Below the pieces are notes generated by a model. The model did not search any database, had not been told where the DNA came from, and saw only the letters and a program-made list of their open reading frames with translations. The position numbers were made by a program, and so were the translations under genes. A stretch of DNA of 13,809 nt from SIG565 sp045656145 (GTDB lineage: Bacteria; Bacillota; Clostridia; Oscillospirales; Acutalibacteraceae). The stretch lies in contig JAZOQP010000019.1 of NCBI GenBank assembly GCA_045656145.1, forward strand, positions 1-13,809, written 5' to 3'. Positions 1-7,899 of the stretch are shown piece after piece (within the stretch, counting starts at the first letter, position 1; each line of letters starts with the position of its first letter).

Positions 1-2
1 CA

Positions 3-794
3 GAAGGTATTAAAGAAATATTTTCAAAGTATCCGAATATTGATACCGAGAATATTACCTATAAGGGAGTTAGCCCTACCTGTATGGTTATGAATGCTCA
101 GGATACAAAGCAAAGAACATTCTTCTTTATGCCCGGAGCTACCGATGATTTCGATATAAGCTATATTAATTGGGACACTATCGATACAAAGATATTCCAG
201 CTTGAATATCTTTTGCTTCTTAAAAAGGTTGATGAGCCCGATGGCGAATTTGGTACCCATGGTGCCCGCATTTTAAGTGAAGCTAAGAAAAGAGGAATGC
301 TAACCTCTATTGATATAGTTTCCGAGCAAAGTGAAAGAGCAAAAAATGTTGTAACAAGTGCTCTTAAGTATACCGATATTTGCTGTATAAATGAGCTTGA
401 AGCCGAAATGGTAACAGGCGTTAAGCTTGAGGAAAGCGGCTATTCAAAAGAGAAAATTCTTGAAGCTATGAAGAAAATAGAAAAACTCGGTGTATCAAAA
501 TGGATAGTTATCCATGCCAAAGATTTCGGTTATGGTTACGATTGCGAAACAGGCGAACTTTTCTATTCTCCGAGCCTTGATGTTCCAAGGGAATATATTA
601 AGGGTAAAACAGGTGCAGGAGATGCTTATTGTAGCGGTATTCTTTATGGTGCCCACGAGGATAAAACTCTCAAAGAGGCGCTTAATATTGCTCGCTGTTG
701 TGCTACAGCTTCGCTCAGCGAAAATAACGGTACCGATGGTATGCGCCCGTTTGAAGAAATAATGAAACTCGAAAAAGAGTATCCTGAAATGTAA
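3..794 (+). CDS. PfkB-family carbohydrate kinase, 5' end cut off by the window
   Basis: This is the C-terminal part of a ribokinase/PfkB-family sugar or nucleoside kinase, which transfers phosphate from ATP to a hydroxyl of its substrate in the cytoplasm. The frame is open from base 3, so the true start lies outside the window; the ATG at 84 is internal. The clearest evidence is the family's second signature, GKTGAGDAYCSGILYG (about 603-650). It holds the anion-hole GAGD, whose Asp (621-623) is the expected catalytic base. Upstream, the segment CINELEAEMVTG matches the usual 'N..E...L.G' region of the fold. About 263 residues are visible, most of a typical 300-340 aa member. The substrate cannot be told from this part. 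The gene ends 6 bases before a strong terminator hairpin and faces the convergent GNAT gene. Family assignment is firm; specificity is unknown. Confidence 0.88.
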   Translation, partial: EGIKEIFSKYPNIDTENITYKGVSPTCMVMNAQDTKQRTFFFMPGATDDFDISYINWDTIDTKIFQLEYLLLLKKVDEPDGEFGTHGARILSEAKKRGMLTSIDIVSEQSERAKNVVTSALKYTDICCINELEAEMVTGVKLEESGYSKEKILEAMKKIEKLGVSKWIVIHAKDFGYGYDCETGELFYSPSLDVPREYIKGKTGAGDAYCSGILYGAHEDKTLKEALNIARCCATASLSENNGTDGMRPFEEIMKLEKEYPEM

Positions 795-800
795 AAAATA

Positions 801-830
801 AAAAACCGAGGTGTAAAAACCTCGGTTTTT
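801..830. terminator. Bidirectional Rho-independent terminator between convergent genes
   Basis: There is a perfect 12-bp stem, AAAAACCGAGGT (801-812) pairing with ACCTCGGTTTTT (819-830), around a 6-base loop. The plus strand ends in a T run after the GC core. The minus strand also has a long T-rich tract, because bases 792-805 are almost all A. It lies 6 bases after the kinase stop and 5 bases beyond the minus-strand GNAT stop, so it probably ends transcription from both sides. Confidence 0.93.
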
Positions 831-835
831 GCTTT

Positions 836-1987
836 TTATACGTAATCTTCAAAGTCCCAGGAAAGAGGTAAGGGGAACCAAATTTTAGCACAGTCAGGAA
901 TTAAGTTTTCGTAACCGAATGGGAAGCCGAAGATAATTCTGGTTGCGATATCCTTGTTAACGGTAATATCGGCATCTTTTTCGGTTTTTTCGCATCCGCT
1001 TTCGTTTTCATTTGAGAAAATGCGGATTTTTCCATAATCCTCAATATCCATAACGAATTCGCCGTTCGGCATATCGTAATGCTTGCGTTTTAACTTCATA
1101 AAGGCATTAGTAATACCCTGGAAGTTTATAATTTTAAATTTGCTCGGCGAAGCAATGCTGATTTCGTTTCCAACTCTGCCCATAATTTCGAGTTCTTTAC
1201 TCATATAGGGAGCAACAGGAACATCGATTTGGTTGTCCGCATAAATCTGATAAGCGCAGATAACATCGCAGAAAGCGGCGGTATCAATAGCCCTTATTTC
1301 AAGAATCTTTGTGCCATTCTTCCAAACGCTTAAATAACCAATCGGTTCTTCGCCGCGGTAGGTAATAAACGGTGAGGCTTCCTTTGAACACATAACATTA
1401 TATACATCGCGGTAGTTTGCGGTATCAAAGCGTTCAACAAAGAAATCTTTGGAATTGCAAAGGTCCATACAGAATTTTAAAGCCTTTGTGTCATCCTTTT
1501 CTAGGGGTTTAATTGTAACATCATTTTTATAATCTTTAAAGCAACGGGTGCGATTATATTCGCTGAAAACAAAGTAATAAAGGCTTGAACACTGGGAATA
1601 ACCATAGCGTTCATAACGTTGTCTGGCTCCGCCTAAACGGGCAACATCGGCGCCTAAAGTTTCAAGGTCTTCCATAGCGGCATCAAAAAGCTTTCTGAAA
1701 TAGCCTCTGCCTTCATATTCGGGAAGGGTTGCTAAATTTCCTGTTGTGGCAAAAAGGAACTTTTCGCCCAAAATGTTAACGGGGAGGGGGTAAACTCCTA
1801 TAACCGAAACGAGTTTTCCATCCTCGAAAACGCCTATATGTTTTTGCATATATTCATCATCTCTTACCCACATTTTAGGTTGCTCTTTTATAAAGTCCAT
1901 TTTTCTGCCATACTTCGTGCCGAAAGTATAGTTAAGCATATCGAGCATTTCATCATAATTTTCTTTTGTTAAGCGTTTAATTTCCAT
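836..1987 (-). CDS. Eis-like GNAT family N-acetyltransferase
   Basis: A 383-aa cytoplasmic protein of the GNAT superfamily, expected to move an acetyl group from acetyl-CoA to an amine. The N-terminal GNAT domain spans about residues 1-150. Its acetyl-CoA-binding motif A, YEGRGYFRKL (91-100), follows the expected strand FATTGNLATLPE. The later YERYGYS (125-131) is a typical GNAT C-terminal strand motif. A second, degenerate GNAT-like region (about 155-285) and an SCP2-like tail (about 286-383) give the Eis-type three-part layout, and the length is close to that family's usual 400 or so residues. Eis itself acetylates aminoglycosides, but clostridial relatives are mostly uncharacterised, so the substrate is open. 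The ATG start is supported by AAGGAGG at 1995-2001, 7 bases upstream. The gene appears to have its own promoter in the gap after the YhaN-like gene and shares the terminator at 801-830. Confidence 0.85.
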   Translation of the reverse strand: MEIKRLTKENYDEMLDMLNYTFGTKYGRKMDFIKEQPKMWVRDDEYMQKHIGVFEDGKLVSVIGVYPLPVNILGEKFLFATTGNLATLPEYEGRGYFRKLFDAAMEDLETLGADVARLGGARQRYERYGYSQCSSLYYFVFSEYNRTRCFKDYKNDVTIKPLEKDDTKALKFCMDLCNSKDFFVERFDTANYRDVYNVMCSKEASPFITYRGEEPIGYLSVWKNGTKILEIRAIDTAAFCDVICAYQIYADNQIDVPVAPYMSKELEIMGRVGNEISIASPSKFKIINFQGITNAFMKLKRKHYDMPNGEFVMDIEDYGKIRIFSNENESGCEKTEKDADITVNKDIATRIIFGFPFGYENLIPDCAKIWFPLPLSWDFEDYV

Positions 1988-2009
1988 AATTAAACCTCCT
2001 TATATCTCA

Positions 2010-2037
2010 ATTTTAACATAAATTAGATTAAAGTAAA
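2010..2037 (-). promoter_or_regulatory. Probable sigma-A promoter for the GNAT gene
   Basis: On the minus strand a TAAAAT -10 box (2010-2015) has an upstream TG (extended -10). A TTTACT -35-like box (2032-2037) lies 16 bases away. The predicted start would be near base 2003, leaving a leader of only about 15 bases that contains the AAGGAGG site. The -35 box is weak and the region is AT-rich, so confidence is moderate. Confidence 0.5.
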
Positions 2038-2074
2038 TTAATTATTAGTTGAGAAAGTAACGGGAATTCTACCC

Positions 2075-4366
2075 TTAATTTAAAGCGATAAAATTATCTC
2101 CAAAATTCTTGGCAATTTCCTTGTGGCAGGTAAAGTAAATAACCTGATTATTATTGCTGTATTCCTTTAAAAATCTAAAGCCTTCGGCGGTGCGCTTATC
2201 ATCGGATTGGGAGAATGCATCATCGAGAACAATAGGGAGGGAGCCTGCCTCTTTAGAAAGAAATTCCGAAAGCCCCAGCCTTAGAGCTAAATATGCTTGC
2301 TGGAAGGTTCCGCGGCTTAAATACTCGGCGGTGTGGGCGGTTATATCCGAATCCTTTTTAACACTTATTTCGAAATCTTTTGAAATTAGCATATCGCTAT
2401 ATGCATTATCTGTAAGGCTTTTGAATATATCGAGCACCCTTGTTTCCAAAACATGTCCCCAAGAGCTTCGCTGATTGGCATAGGCTTCGCTTAAATTTTC
2501 GTTTGCAATATCAAGAATTTCGGTGAATTCCTTCATATTTTCGAGTTTGTTATTTAAAATCTCAATAGCTTTTTCATATTCGGCGGGGGTGTGAGCGTTT
2601 TTGGTAATAGCCGAAATTTCACCTGATAGTGCGGTAATGCGGTTTTGAAGTTCGGAGCAAACCTTAACAGCAGTATTGAAATCATCCTGAAGTTGTTCCC
2701 TTGTTGTGTTTATTTCGGGTGTTTCGGGAAGAGTCTCAAGCTTTGCTAAAGCCTCTTTGGTGCTTCTGCAACCGGTTCCCTTAATGCTCATATCGGCGCG
2801 CAATTTAGCATCCCTTAAAAGATTTAAAAGTTCTTTAAGTTCTTCTAAAGCGGTGGCGGCAGAATTAATATCAAAAACGGGTTTAAAAAGGCTTATTTCG
2901 GATAAAACCGAAGCTTTTTCCTTTTCGTAATTTTGATTTAATTCTAAAAGTTCGGTGCGGCGAGCAAGAGCTTCCTCTTTTTTCTTTAAAAGGATAGAAT
3001 TATTGGTTTTGATTTCGATAATAATTTCGTTTATTTCTTCTTCAATTACCGAATTGGCTTTAATTAATTCTTCTTTTTCTGCTTTTAATTCTTCGAGCTT
3101 CGCAGTTAAATTTTCTTTTTCATTATTTTGCTTATTAAGGGAGAAACTCAGCGCCACAAAAACAACGCCAACGCCTATAAAGGCAAGGAGATAGGGCATA
3201 AAAATTCCTGCCACAACACCTAAAATAAGCAATAAAACACCAATTATTAAAAGGGGTAAATTAGGCTTTTTATCTCTTTGCTTTTTCTCTGAAGCCTTTA
3301 AAATAGTGTTATTTATTTCTTTTTCTAACGAAGAAATTTTTTCTTCGTTGGTTTCTTTTTGCTTTTTATAAGTGTCGATAGTTGCATTGCTTGGCGATTC
3401 GGCTTCAAGAATGGTTGCGAGTTCCTTAGTATCCGAAGAAATGGCGTCCTCTTTAATGGCTATTTCATTTTCTTTAATTTTAAGAGCATTTAAACCGTCT
3501 TCCACATTTTTAAGGAAGTTGGTATCGGCTAATTCTCCATTTGAAAGTTTTAGGGCGCTTTCGGCTTTTTCAAAAATCTCAACCGCTTTTTTAAACTCCT
3601 TTAATTTTTCTTTTAGGGAGTGAATTTCATAGCTTTTCAATAGTTCGAAAAGTTCATTTTTGCGGTTGTTGGCAGCTGCGCTTTTTTCTACTATTTCCGC
3701 TTTTTCTTTTTCAAGTTGCTCTGCCTTTTCGTAAAGAGAAACGCAGTGTAATCTTTCTTCTTTTAATCTTGCAATTTTGGCCTCGGTTTCGGGAATCGGA
3801 CCATTTTTGCGGTTTTTAGAAATAAGGGAATCTCGGCAGTTGGTTATGTTTTTAATTATTTTATCAAAGGAAACATCTTCATCGGCGCTTGAATAAAGAT
3901 TTGAAAGCTTTAAATTAAGTTCCTCGGAGCCACCCGAAAAAATAACCGAGTTATCGATAAACATACTCTGCTCAAATGCGTCAACCGATACCGAGAAGAA
4001 ACGTTCGCCAAGATTCTCATTTCCCGATAGGGTTTCGCTTTTACCTAAATCAAGATTATGCAAAACGATGGTATCGGTGGAGTTAGATGCTTTAAATTCT
4101 CTTTCGATTCGGTAGTTTGTACCATTGGCTGTGAAATCAATGCTTCCGCCCATTTTGCCGCTATCCCAAGGTTTATACTTTTTTCTTAGGTTGTTAACCC
4201 CTGTGCCGCGGGACCCCGAGCCGTAAAACATAAGCTTTATAAAATCGGCAATATGGGTTTTGCCCGCTTCGTTATCGCCATAAATTAGGGTAAAGTTATC
4301 AGAAAAATCCAATTTTAAATTTTTGAGTTTTCCGAATGAAACAATATTAATCGAATTAATCTTCAT
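2075..4366 (-). CDS. yhaN: SbcC/YhaN-type coiled-coil ATPase with central membrane hairpin
   Basis: A 763-aa SMC/Rad50-like ABC ATPase, best matched to the YhaN group and probably the partner of the nuclease gene just upstream. Residues 30-37 (GDNEAGKT) are the Walker A loop. The C-terminal half of the head has the ABC signature LSRGT (683-687), Walker B LPIVLDD (710-716) and a switch histidine in TCHKE (His748). Between the two halves lie long heptad-rich Lys/Glu stretches (about 193-365 and 412-640). They are interrupted by two hydrophobic segments (about 369-389 and 391-409) that should form a membrane hairpin, as in Bacillus YhaN. No Rad50-type CxxC zinc hook is visible. At 763 aa it is shorter than Bacillus YhaN (about 960 as I recall). 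Its ATG overlaps the upstream gene by 11 bases, so the two are very likely co-translated. The exact role, likely DNA end or branched-DNA processing at the membrane, is inferred. Confidence 0.83.
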   Translation of the reverse strand: MKINSINIVSFGKLKNLKLDFSDNFTLIYGDNEAGKTHIADFIKLMFYGSGSRGTGVNNLRKKYKPWDSGKMGGSIDFTANGTNYRIEREFKASNSTDTIVLHNLDLGKSETLSGNENLGERFFSVSVDAFEQSMFIDNSVIFSGGSEELNLKLSNLYSSADEDVSFDKIIKNITNCRDSLISKNRKNGPIPETEAKIARLKEERLHCVSLYEKAEQLEKEKAEIVEKSAAANNRKNELFELLKSYEIHSLKEKLKEFKKAVEIFEKAESALKLSNGELADTNFLKNVEDGLNALKIKENEIAIKEDAISSDTKELATILEAESPSNATIDTYKKQKETNEEKISSLEKEINNTILKASEKKQRDKKPNLPLLIIGVLLLILGVVAGIFMPYLLAFIGVGVVFVALSFSLNKQNNEKENLTAKLEELKAEKEELIKANSVIEEEINEIIIEIKTNNSILLKKKEEALARRTELLELNQNYEKEKASVLSEISLFKPVFDINSAATALEELKELLNLLRDAKLRADMSIKGTGCRSTKEALAKLETLPETPEINTTREQLQDDFNTAVKVCSELQNRITALSGEISAITKNAHTPAEYEKAIEILNNKLENMKEFTEILDIANENLSEAYANQRSSWGHVLETRVLDIFKSLTDNAYSDMLISKDFEISVKKDSDITAHTAEYLSRGTFQQAYLALRLGLSEFLSKEAGSLPIVLDDAFSQSDDKRTAEGFRFLKEYSNNNQVIYFTCHKEIAKNFGDNFIALN

Positions 4367-5492
4367 TATATTTCACCCCCGAAGTAAAGGCTTTAAGTCC
4401 TATAAATAAGGCTTTGCTGAGTTTTTCTTTGTCATCATCTTCAGCAGCAGTTATTTTATCAAGCATTATTTTTACAAATCTGCCGCGCAAGGTGTTTTCT
4501 TTTTTTACTGTGTCAAGGTCGATTTTAGGCTCGGTATTATCTCGAAGCTTAATAAAATAAACCGAATCAGATAATCTTGCTTTAATTTCATCTAACTCAA
4601 TATTTGTGTCTTCTGATACGGCACCCTTTAGAATAACCTTATAAAAATTGTTTTTATATTCTTTTCCAAATCGGTTTTCTAATGTAAAGAGTATGCTTGA
4701 GCAAATATCAACAGTTGAGTTGCTGTTTTCAATATCTACCTCAACCGTTTCATAACGGCGGCGCGCGGTGGGGTAGAATTCATAGGCTAAATTTTCTTTA
4801 GAAAGGGTACCTATAATAACGCCCTTTGCGCCATCTTCATCAAAACCATGCGGCTCGGGTGTGCCGGGGTAGGCAAAAAACGTGGAGCCTAGTTTTTTAG
4901 GGGTGGAGAATTGATGAATGTGCCCAAGGGCAACATAATCCATTCCGCTCATGGCTAAAAAGTCGTTAGTGATGGTGTTATAATTGCCTGATAAATCGCT
5001 GCCAAGTTCTCCATGAAGTACCATAATATTAAGTTTATCATCCTGTGGCACAGGCAGAGAAAAACTGTTTTCGCCTACCATATAAACCCCTGAGAATGAA
5101 CGCCCGAAAATCCTTACAGGGCTATCTTTTAGTTCTATGCTTTCATCCTTTGCGCCCAAAACTAAAAGATTTTTTGGCAAATCATTGTTTAAAAATGGGG
5201 AATCGGCAGTTAAGGGGTCATGATTACCTGCAGCAAAAACCACGGTTATATCGGGGTTTTCTGAGACACATCTTATAAATGATTCAAAAAATTTAGGCTC
5301 AACAGAATTGTTTTCAAGCAAATCGCCCGCAATTAAAATAAGCGGAATTTCCTTTTCCTTTGAAAGCGCGAAAAGCCCCTCCATTGTGAGAAGCGCTTCC
5401 TGCCTTCTTTCTGCTCCTACAGTTCCCGAAGAAGAAACGGCGGCGCCTAAATGCAAATCGGCGGTATGTAAAAATTTGACTTTATTCAGCAA
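4356..5492 (-). CDS. yhaO: SbcD/YhaO-type metallophosphoesterase (DNA repair exonuclease family)
   Basis: A 378-aa calcineurin-like metallophosphoesterase of the SbcD/Mre11/YhaO group, predicted to be a Mn-dependent nuclease acting with the overlapping ATPase. All metal-binding motifs are present: DLHLG (Asp12, His14), GDLLE (Asp57), GNHD (Asn90, His91), LHGE (His160) and GHIH (His191, His193). The family's YPGTPEPHGFDEDG segment (208-221) follows. The C-terminal 130 residues would be the capping or partner-binding region. The length fits YhaO (about 400 aa). The start is taken as TTG at 5492, because it lies 5 bases after AGAGGTAG (5498-5505) and places DLHLG at the usual distance from the N terminus; no ATG or GTG fits better. 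It is the first gene of its transcript, behind a strong promoter. Substrate and direct partnership are inferred from the neighbour. Confidence 0.87.
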   Translation of the reverse strand: MLNKVKFLHTADLHLGAAVSSSGTVGAERRQEALLTMEGLFALSKEKEIPLILIAGDLLENNSVEPKFFESFIRCVSENPDITVVFAAGNHDPLTADSPFLNNDLPKNLLVLGAKDESIELKDSPVRIFGRSFSGVYMVGENSFSLPVPQDDKLNIMVLHGELGSDLSGNYNTITNDFLAMSGMDYVALGHIHQFSTPKKLGSTFFAYPGTPEPHGFDEDGAKGVIIGTLSKENLAYEFYPTARRRYETVEVDIENSNSTVDICSSILFTLENRFGKEYKNNFYKVILKGAVSEDTNIELDEIKARLSDSVYFIKLRDNTEPKIDLDTVKKENTLRGRFVKIMLDKITAAEDDDKEKLSKALFIGLKAFTSGVKYNED

Positions 5493-5523
5493 AATAACTA
5501 CCTCTTTTACTTTATTTATATAT

Positions 5524-5552
5524 ATTTTAGCATTAAAATAACTTTATATCAA
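5524..5552 (-). promoter_or_regulatory. Sigma-A promoter for the yhaO-yhaN pair
   Basis: On the minus strand, TTGATA (-35, 5547-5552) is followed by a 17-base spacer and TAAAAT (-10, 5524-5529). TGC sits directly before the -10, giving an extended -10. Transcription should begin near 5517, about 25 bases before the TTG start of the metallophosphoesterase. Confidence 0.75.
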
Positions 5553-5559
5553 GAAAATA

Positions 5560-5588
5560 TTGCCTTTAAGTAAATTTTGGAGTATAAT
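5560..5588 (+). promoter_or_regulatory. Sigma-A promoter for the DUF951-prfA-tsaC-coaE operon
   Basis: TTGCCT (-35, 5560-5565), a 17-base spacer and a consensus TATAAT (-10, 5583-5588) give a near-ideal vegetative promoter. Transcription should begin near 5595, a few bases before the ribosome site at 5604. Its -35 box lies only 7 bases from the -35 box of the divergent promoter. Confidence 0.8.
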
Positions 5589-5603
5589 ATGTTTAAATAG
5601 TAT

Positions 5604-5612
5604 AAGGGGGAG
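5604..5612 (+). promoter_or_regulatory. Ribosome binding site fixing a TTG start
   Basis: AAGGGGGAG lies 5 bases before the TTG at 5618. The nearer ATG at 5614 opens a different frame that stops after seven codons, so the TTG is the start that yields the conserved protein. Confidence 0.75.
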
Positions 5613-5617
5613 TATGC

Positions 5618-5794
5618 TTGGATATAGCAGTTGGTGATAAAATACTAATGAAAAAGAAGCATCCGTGTGGCTGCTCCGAATTCACAGTTACAAGAATTGG
5701 TATGGATTTTAAAATAAAGTGCCTTGAGTGTGGCACCGAGATTATGATGCCAAGAAGTAAATGTGAGAAAAATATAAAAAAAGTAATCAAATAA
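5618..5794 (+). CDS. DUF951 family small protein, zinc-ribbon-like
   Basis: A 58-aa protein recognised as DUF951 from its pattern: an N-terminal 'VGD.I..KK.HPCG' stretch, then 'TRIG.DFKIKCLECG', then the basic tail 'MPRSK.EK..KK'. These positions match the family throughout, and the family length is about 60-70 aa. Cys17, Cys19, Cys35 and Cys38 could bind one zinc. Cys19 and Cys49 are extra compared with the forms I remember, which have other residues there. The protein has no membrane segment or signal peptide and is strongly basic at its C terminus, so nucleic-acid binding is plausible but unproven. The start is TTG with a good ribosome site. It is first in the operon, and the ribosome site of prfA overlaps its stop codon. 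The function is not known to me. Confidence 0.85.
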   Translation: MDIAVGDKILMKKKHPCGCSEFTVTRIGMDFKIKCLECGTEIMMPRSKCEKNIKKVIK

Positions 5795-5806
5795 GGTAGG
5801 GTTTTT

Positions 5807-6880
5807 ATGTTTGATAAATTAAGTTCGGTTGAGGTAAGATTTGAAGAGGTTGGCAATCTTTTAATGCAACCCGAAACCGTAATGGATAATGAACTTTATA
5901 AAAAGTTAATGAAGGAGCATAAGCAGTTAACACCCATAGTTGAAAAATATAGGGAATATAAGGCTGCTAAAAATGCTGAAGAAGAGGCCCGAATGCTTTT
6001 GGAGGAGGGCGGTCTTGATAAGGATTTTAAAGAACTCGTTGAAGAGGAATTAAATGAGGCCAAGGCTAAAATTGAAGAGACGGGCGAAGAACTAAAAATT
6101 CTCTTACTTCCGAAAGATCCGAATGATGATAAGAACGTTATTGTTGAAATTCGCGGTGGTGCAGGTGGAGATGAGGCGGCGCTATTTGCGGCCAACCTTA
6201 TGAGAATGTACTCAATGTATGCTGAAGCAAGGCGTTGGAAAATTGAGGTTATTAATATCAACGAAACCGAGCTTGGCGGAATAAAGGAAGTAAGCTTTAT
6301 GATCGAGGGCGAGGGTGCATATTCCCGCTTTAAGTATGAAAGCGGAGTGCACCGCGTTCAGCGTGTTCCTGATACCGAAACTCAAGGCCGAATTCATACG
6401 TCGACCGTTACCGTTGCGGTGCTTCCCGAAGCCGAAGAGGTTGAAATTGATATTAACCCGGCAGACCTGCAGATTGACACCTATCGCGCGGGCGGTGCAG
6501 GTGGTCAGCACGTTAATAAAACCGAATCTGCAATTCGTATTACCCATATTCCAACAGGTGTTGTTGTAGAATGTCAGGATGAGCGTAGTCAACATAAAAA
6601 TAAGGATAAGGCAATGAAGGTGTTGCGCTCTCGTCTTTATGAAAATATGATGCGCCAGCAAAATGATGCTATAGCATCCGACCGTAAAGCGCAGGTAGGC
6701 ACAGGAGACCGAAGCGAAAGAATAAGAACCTATAACTATCCGCAGGGAAGAGTAACCGACCATAGAATAGGTCTTACCCTATATAAAATTGAGCAAATTC
6801 TTAATGGAGATATTGATGAGATTATCGATGCTCTCATCACATTCTACCGCGCCGAAATGTTAAAGGCAGATGAGCAGTAA
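5807..6880 (+). CDS. prfA: Peptide chain release factor 1
   Basis: A 357-aa class I release factor that reads UAA and UAG in the ribosomal A site and triggers release of the finished peptide. The GGQ catalytic motif is at residues 232-234, within RAGGAGGQHVNKTESA. The codon-reading loop is of the PxT type (PDT, 188-190) in VQRVPDTETQGRIHTS, which marks RF1 rather than the SPF-type RF2. Length and domain order (helical domain 1, about 1-105; codon-recognition and GGQ domains, 110-300; C-terminal DHRIGLTLYKI) are standard. The ATG lies 6 bases after AAGGTAGG (5793-5800). The stop shares one base with the next start (TAATG), indicating coupled translation. The prmC gene for the GGQ glutamine methyltransferase, often beside prfA, does not follow here. 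Conserved stretches use more CGT/CGC and GAC than the other genes, as expected for good expression. Confidence 0.97.
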   Translation: MFDKLSSVEVRFEEVGNLLMQPETVMDNELYKKLMKEHKQLTPIVEKYREYKAAKNAEEEARMLLEEGGLDKDFKELVEEELNEAKAKIEETGEELKILLLPKDPNDDKNVIVEIRGGAGGDEAALFAANLMRMYSMYAEARRWKIEVININETELGGIKEVSFMIEGEGAYSRFKYESGVHRVQRVPDTETQGRIHTSTVTVAVLPEAEEVEIDINPADLQIDTYRAGGAGGQHVNKTESAIRITHIPTGVVVECQDERSQHKNKDKAMKVLRSRLYENMMRQQNDAIASDRKAQVGTGDRSERIRTYNYPQGRVTDHRIGLTLYKIEQILNGDIDEIIDALITFYRAEMLKADEQ

Positions 6881-7899
6881 TGAAAACCGAAATTCTTGAT
6901 TTAAGAAAGGGTAATGAGGCATCCCATATCTGCCGCGCGGCAGAACTTTTAAAAATGGGTAAGGTTGTGGCAATTCCAACCGAAACGGTTTATGGCCTTG
7001 CCGCAAGCGCCTATGATGATGAGGCTATAAAGAATATTTTTATAGCTAAGGGCAGACCTCAGGATAACCCTTTAATAGTGCATATATCCGATTTGGATAT
7101 GCTAAATAAAGTGGCGAAGAATGTGCCCGAAATAGCGTTTGAGCTAGCCGAAAAGTTTTGGCCGGGACCTTTTACTATGGTGCTTGAAAAAAGCGATAGT
7201 ATAGCCGAAAGCGTAACGGGTGGGCTTTCGACCGTTGCGGTAAGATTACCCGAAAACGAAGTTGCAAGAAATGTAATTAAAAAATCTGATTTGCCGTTGG
7301 CGGCGCCTTCGGCTAATATTTCGGGGAAACCGAGTCCTGTAACGGCGGAGCATGTAATTGCCGATTTATCGGGGAAAATTGATGCCGTTTTGTGTTCGGA
7401 AGCTTCAAGCGTTGGTGTTGAATCAACCGTTGTATCGTTATCCACAAACCCTCCAAGGCTTTTAAGACCCGGCGCAGTAACACCCGAGCAGTTACTTGAA
7501 TTTATTCCTGATTTAGTTGTGGATAAAGCCGTTTTAGAGGGTCTTGGCGAAAAGGAAGAAGCCGCAAGCCCCGGAATGAAATATAAGCATTATTCTCCAA
7601 ATATAGAGGTTGTGCTTATAGAGGCGGATAGTGAAAAATATGCCGAGTTTGTTAATAAAACTTCGGATTCGGTAGCCGTTTGCTTTAGTGAAGATAGCGG
7701 CGTTACTATAAAGAAATATGTTTATGGCTCTATAAATGATGAGGCAGCACAAGCAAAAAATATATTCAGTATTTTAAGGCAGTTGGATTTAGAATCGGGT
7801 AAAACCGCATATATTCATGCTCCCTCAAAAACAGGTGTTGGCTTGGCGGTTTATAACCGACTCATCCGCGCTGCAGCATTTAAGGTGATTAATCTATGA
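6880..7899 (+). CDS. tsaC: L-threonylcarbamoyladenylate synthase, Sua5 type
   Basis: A 339-aa enzyme that makes threonylcarbamoyl-AMP from threonine, bicarbonate and ATP, the first step of tRNA t6A37 modification. It belongs to the long Sua5/YwlC form. The YrdC-like catalytic domain (about 1-210) has PTETVYGLA (33-41), KGRPQDNPL (57-65), WPGPFT (94-99), RLP (122-124), APSANISGKPSP (142-153) and RPGAV (196-200). The linker SPGMKYKHYSP (230-240), which in Sua5 proteins lies over the active site, leads into the C-terminal Sua5 domain (about 242-339). The ATG overlaps the prfA stop by one base, and its own end overlaps coaE by four (ATGA). Placement next to prfA is common in Firmicutes. Nothing is truncated or missing. 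Confidence 0.96.
   Translation: MKTEILDLRKGNEASHICRAAELLKMGKVVAIPTETVYGLAASAYDDEAIKNIFIAKGRPQDNPLIVHISDLDMLNKVAKNVPEIAFELAEKFWPGPFTMVLEKSDSIAESVTGGLSTVAVRLPENEVARNVIKKSDLPLAAPSANISGKPSPVTAEHVIADLSGKIDAVLCSEASSVGVESTVVSLSTNPPRLLRPGAVTPEQLLEFIPDLVVDKAVLEGLGEKEEAASPGMKYKHYSPNIEVVLIEADSEKYAEFVNKTSDSVAVCFSEDSGVTIKKYVYGSINDEAAQAKNIFSILRQLDLESGKTAYIHAPSKTGVGLAVYNRLIRAAAFKVINL

Noticed and set aside
2038..2074. Possible terminator after the YhaN-like gene (GGG...CCC)
   Set aside because: Only a 3-bp core with no T run; transcription may simply continue into the GNAT gene.
5614..5637. A seven-codon ATG frame ahead of the DUF951 start, possible leader peptide
   Set aside because: It overlaps the TTG start in another frame, is too short to judge, and has no attenuator hairpin after it.
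6212..6763. A 183-codon open frame on the minus strand opposite prfA
   Set aside because: It lies wholly inside prfA, has no recognisable domain and reads as a low-complexity mirror of the conserved RF1 sequence.
7059..7445. A 128-codon open frame on the minus strand opposite tsaC
   Set aside because: It is antisense to the conserved catalytic domain of tsaC and rich in Ser/Ala/Phe, as expected of a shadow frame.
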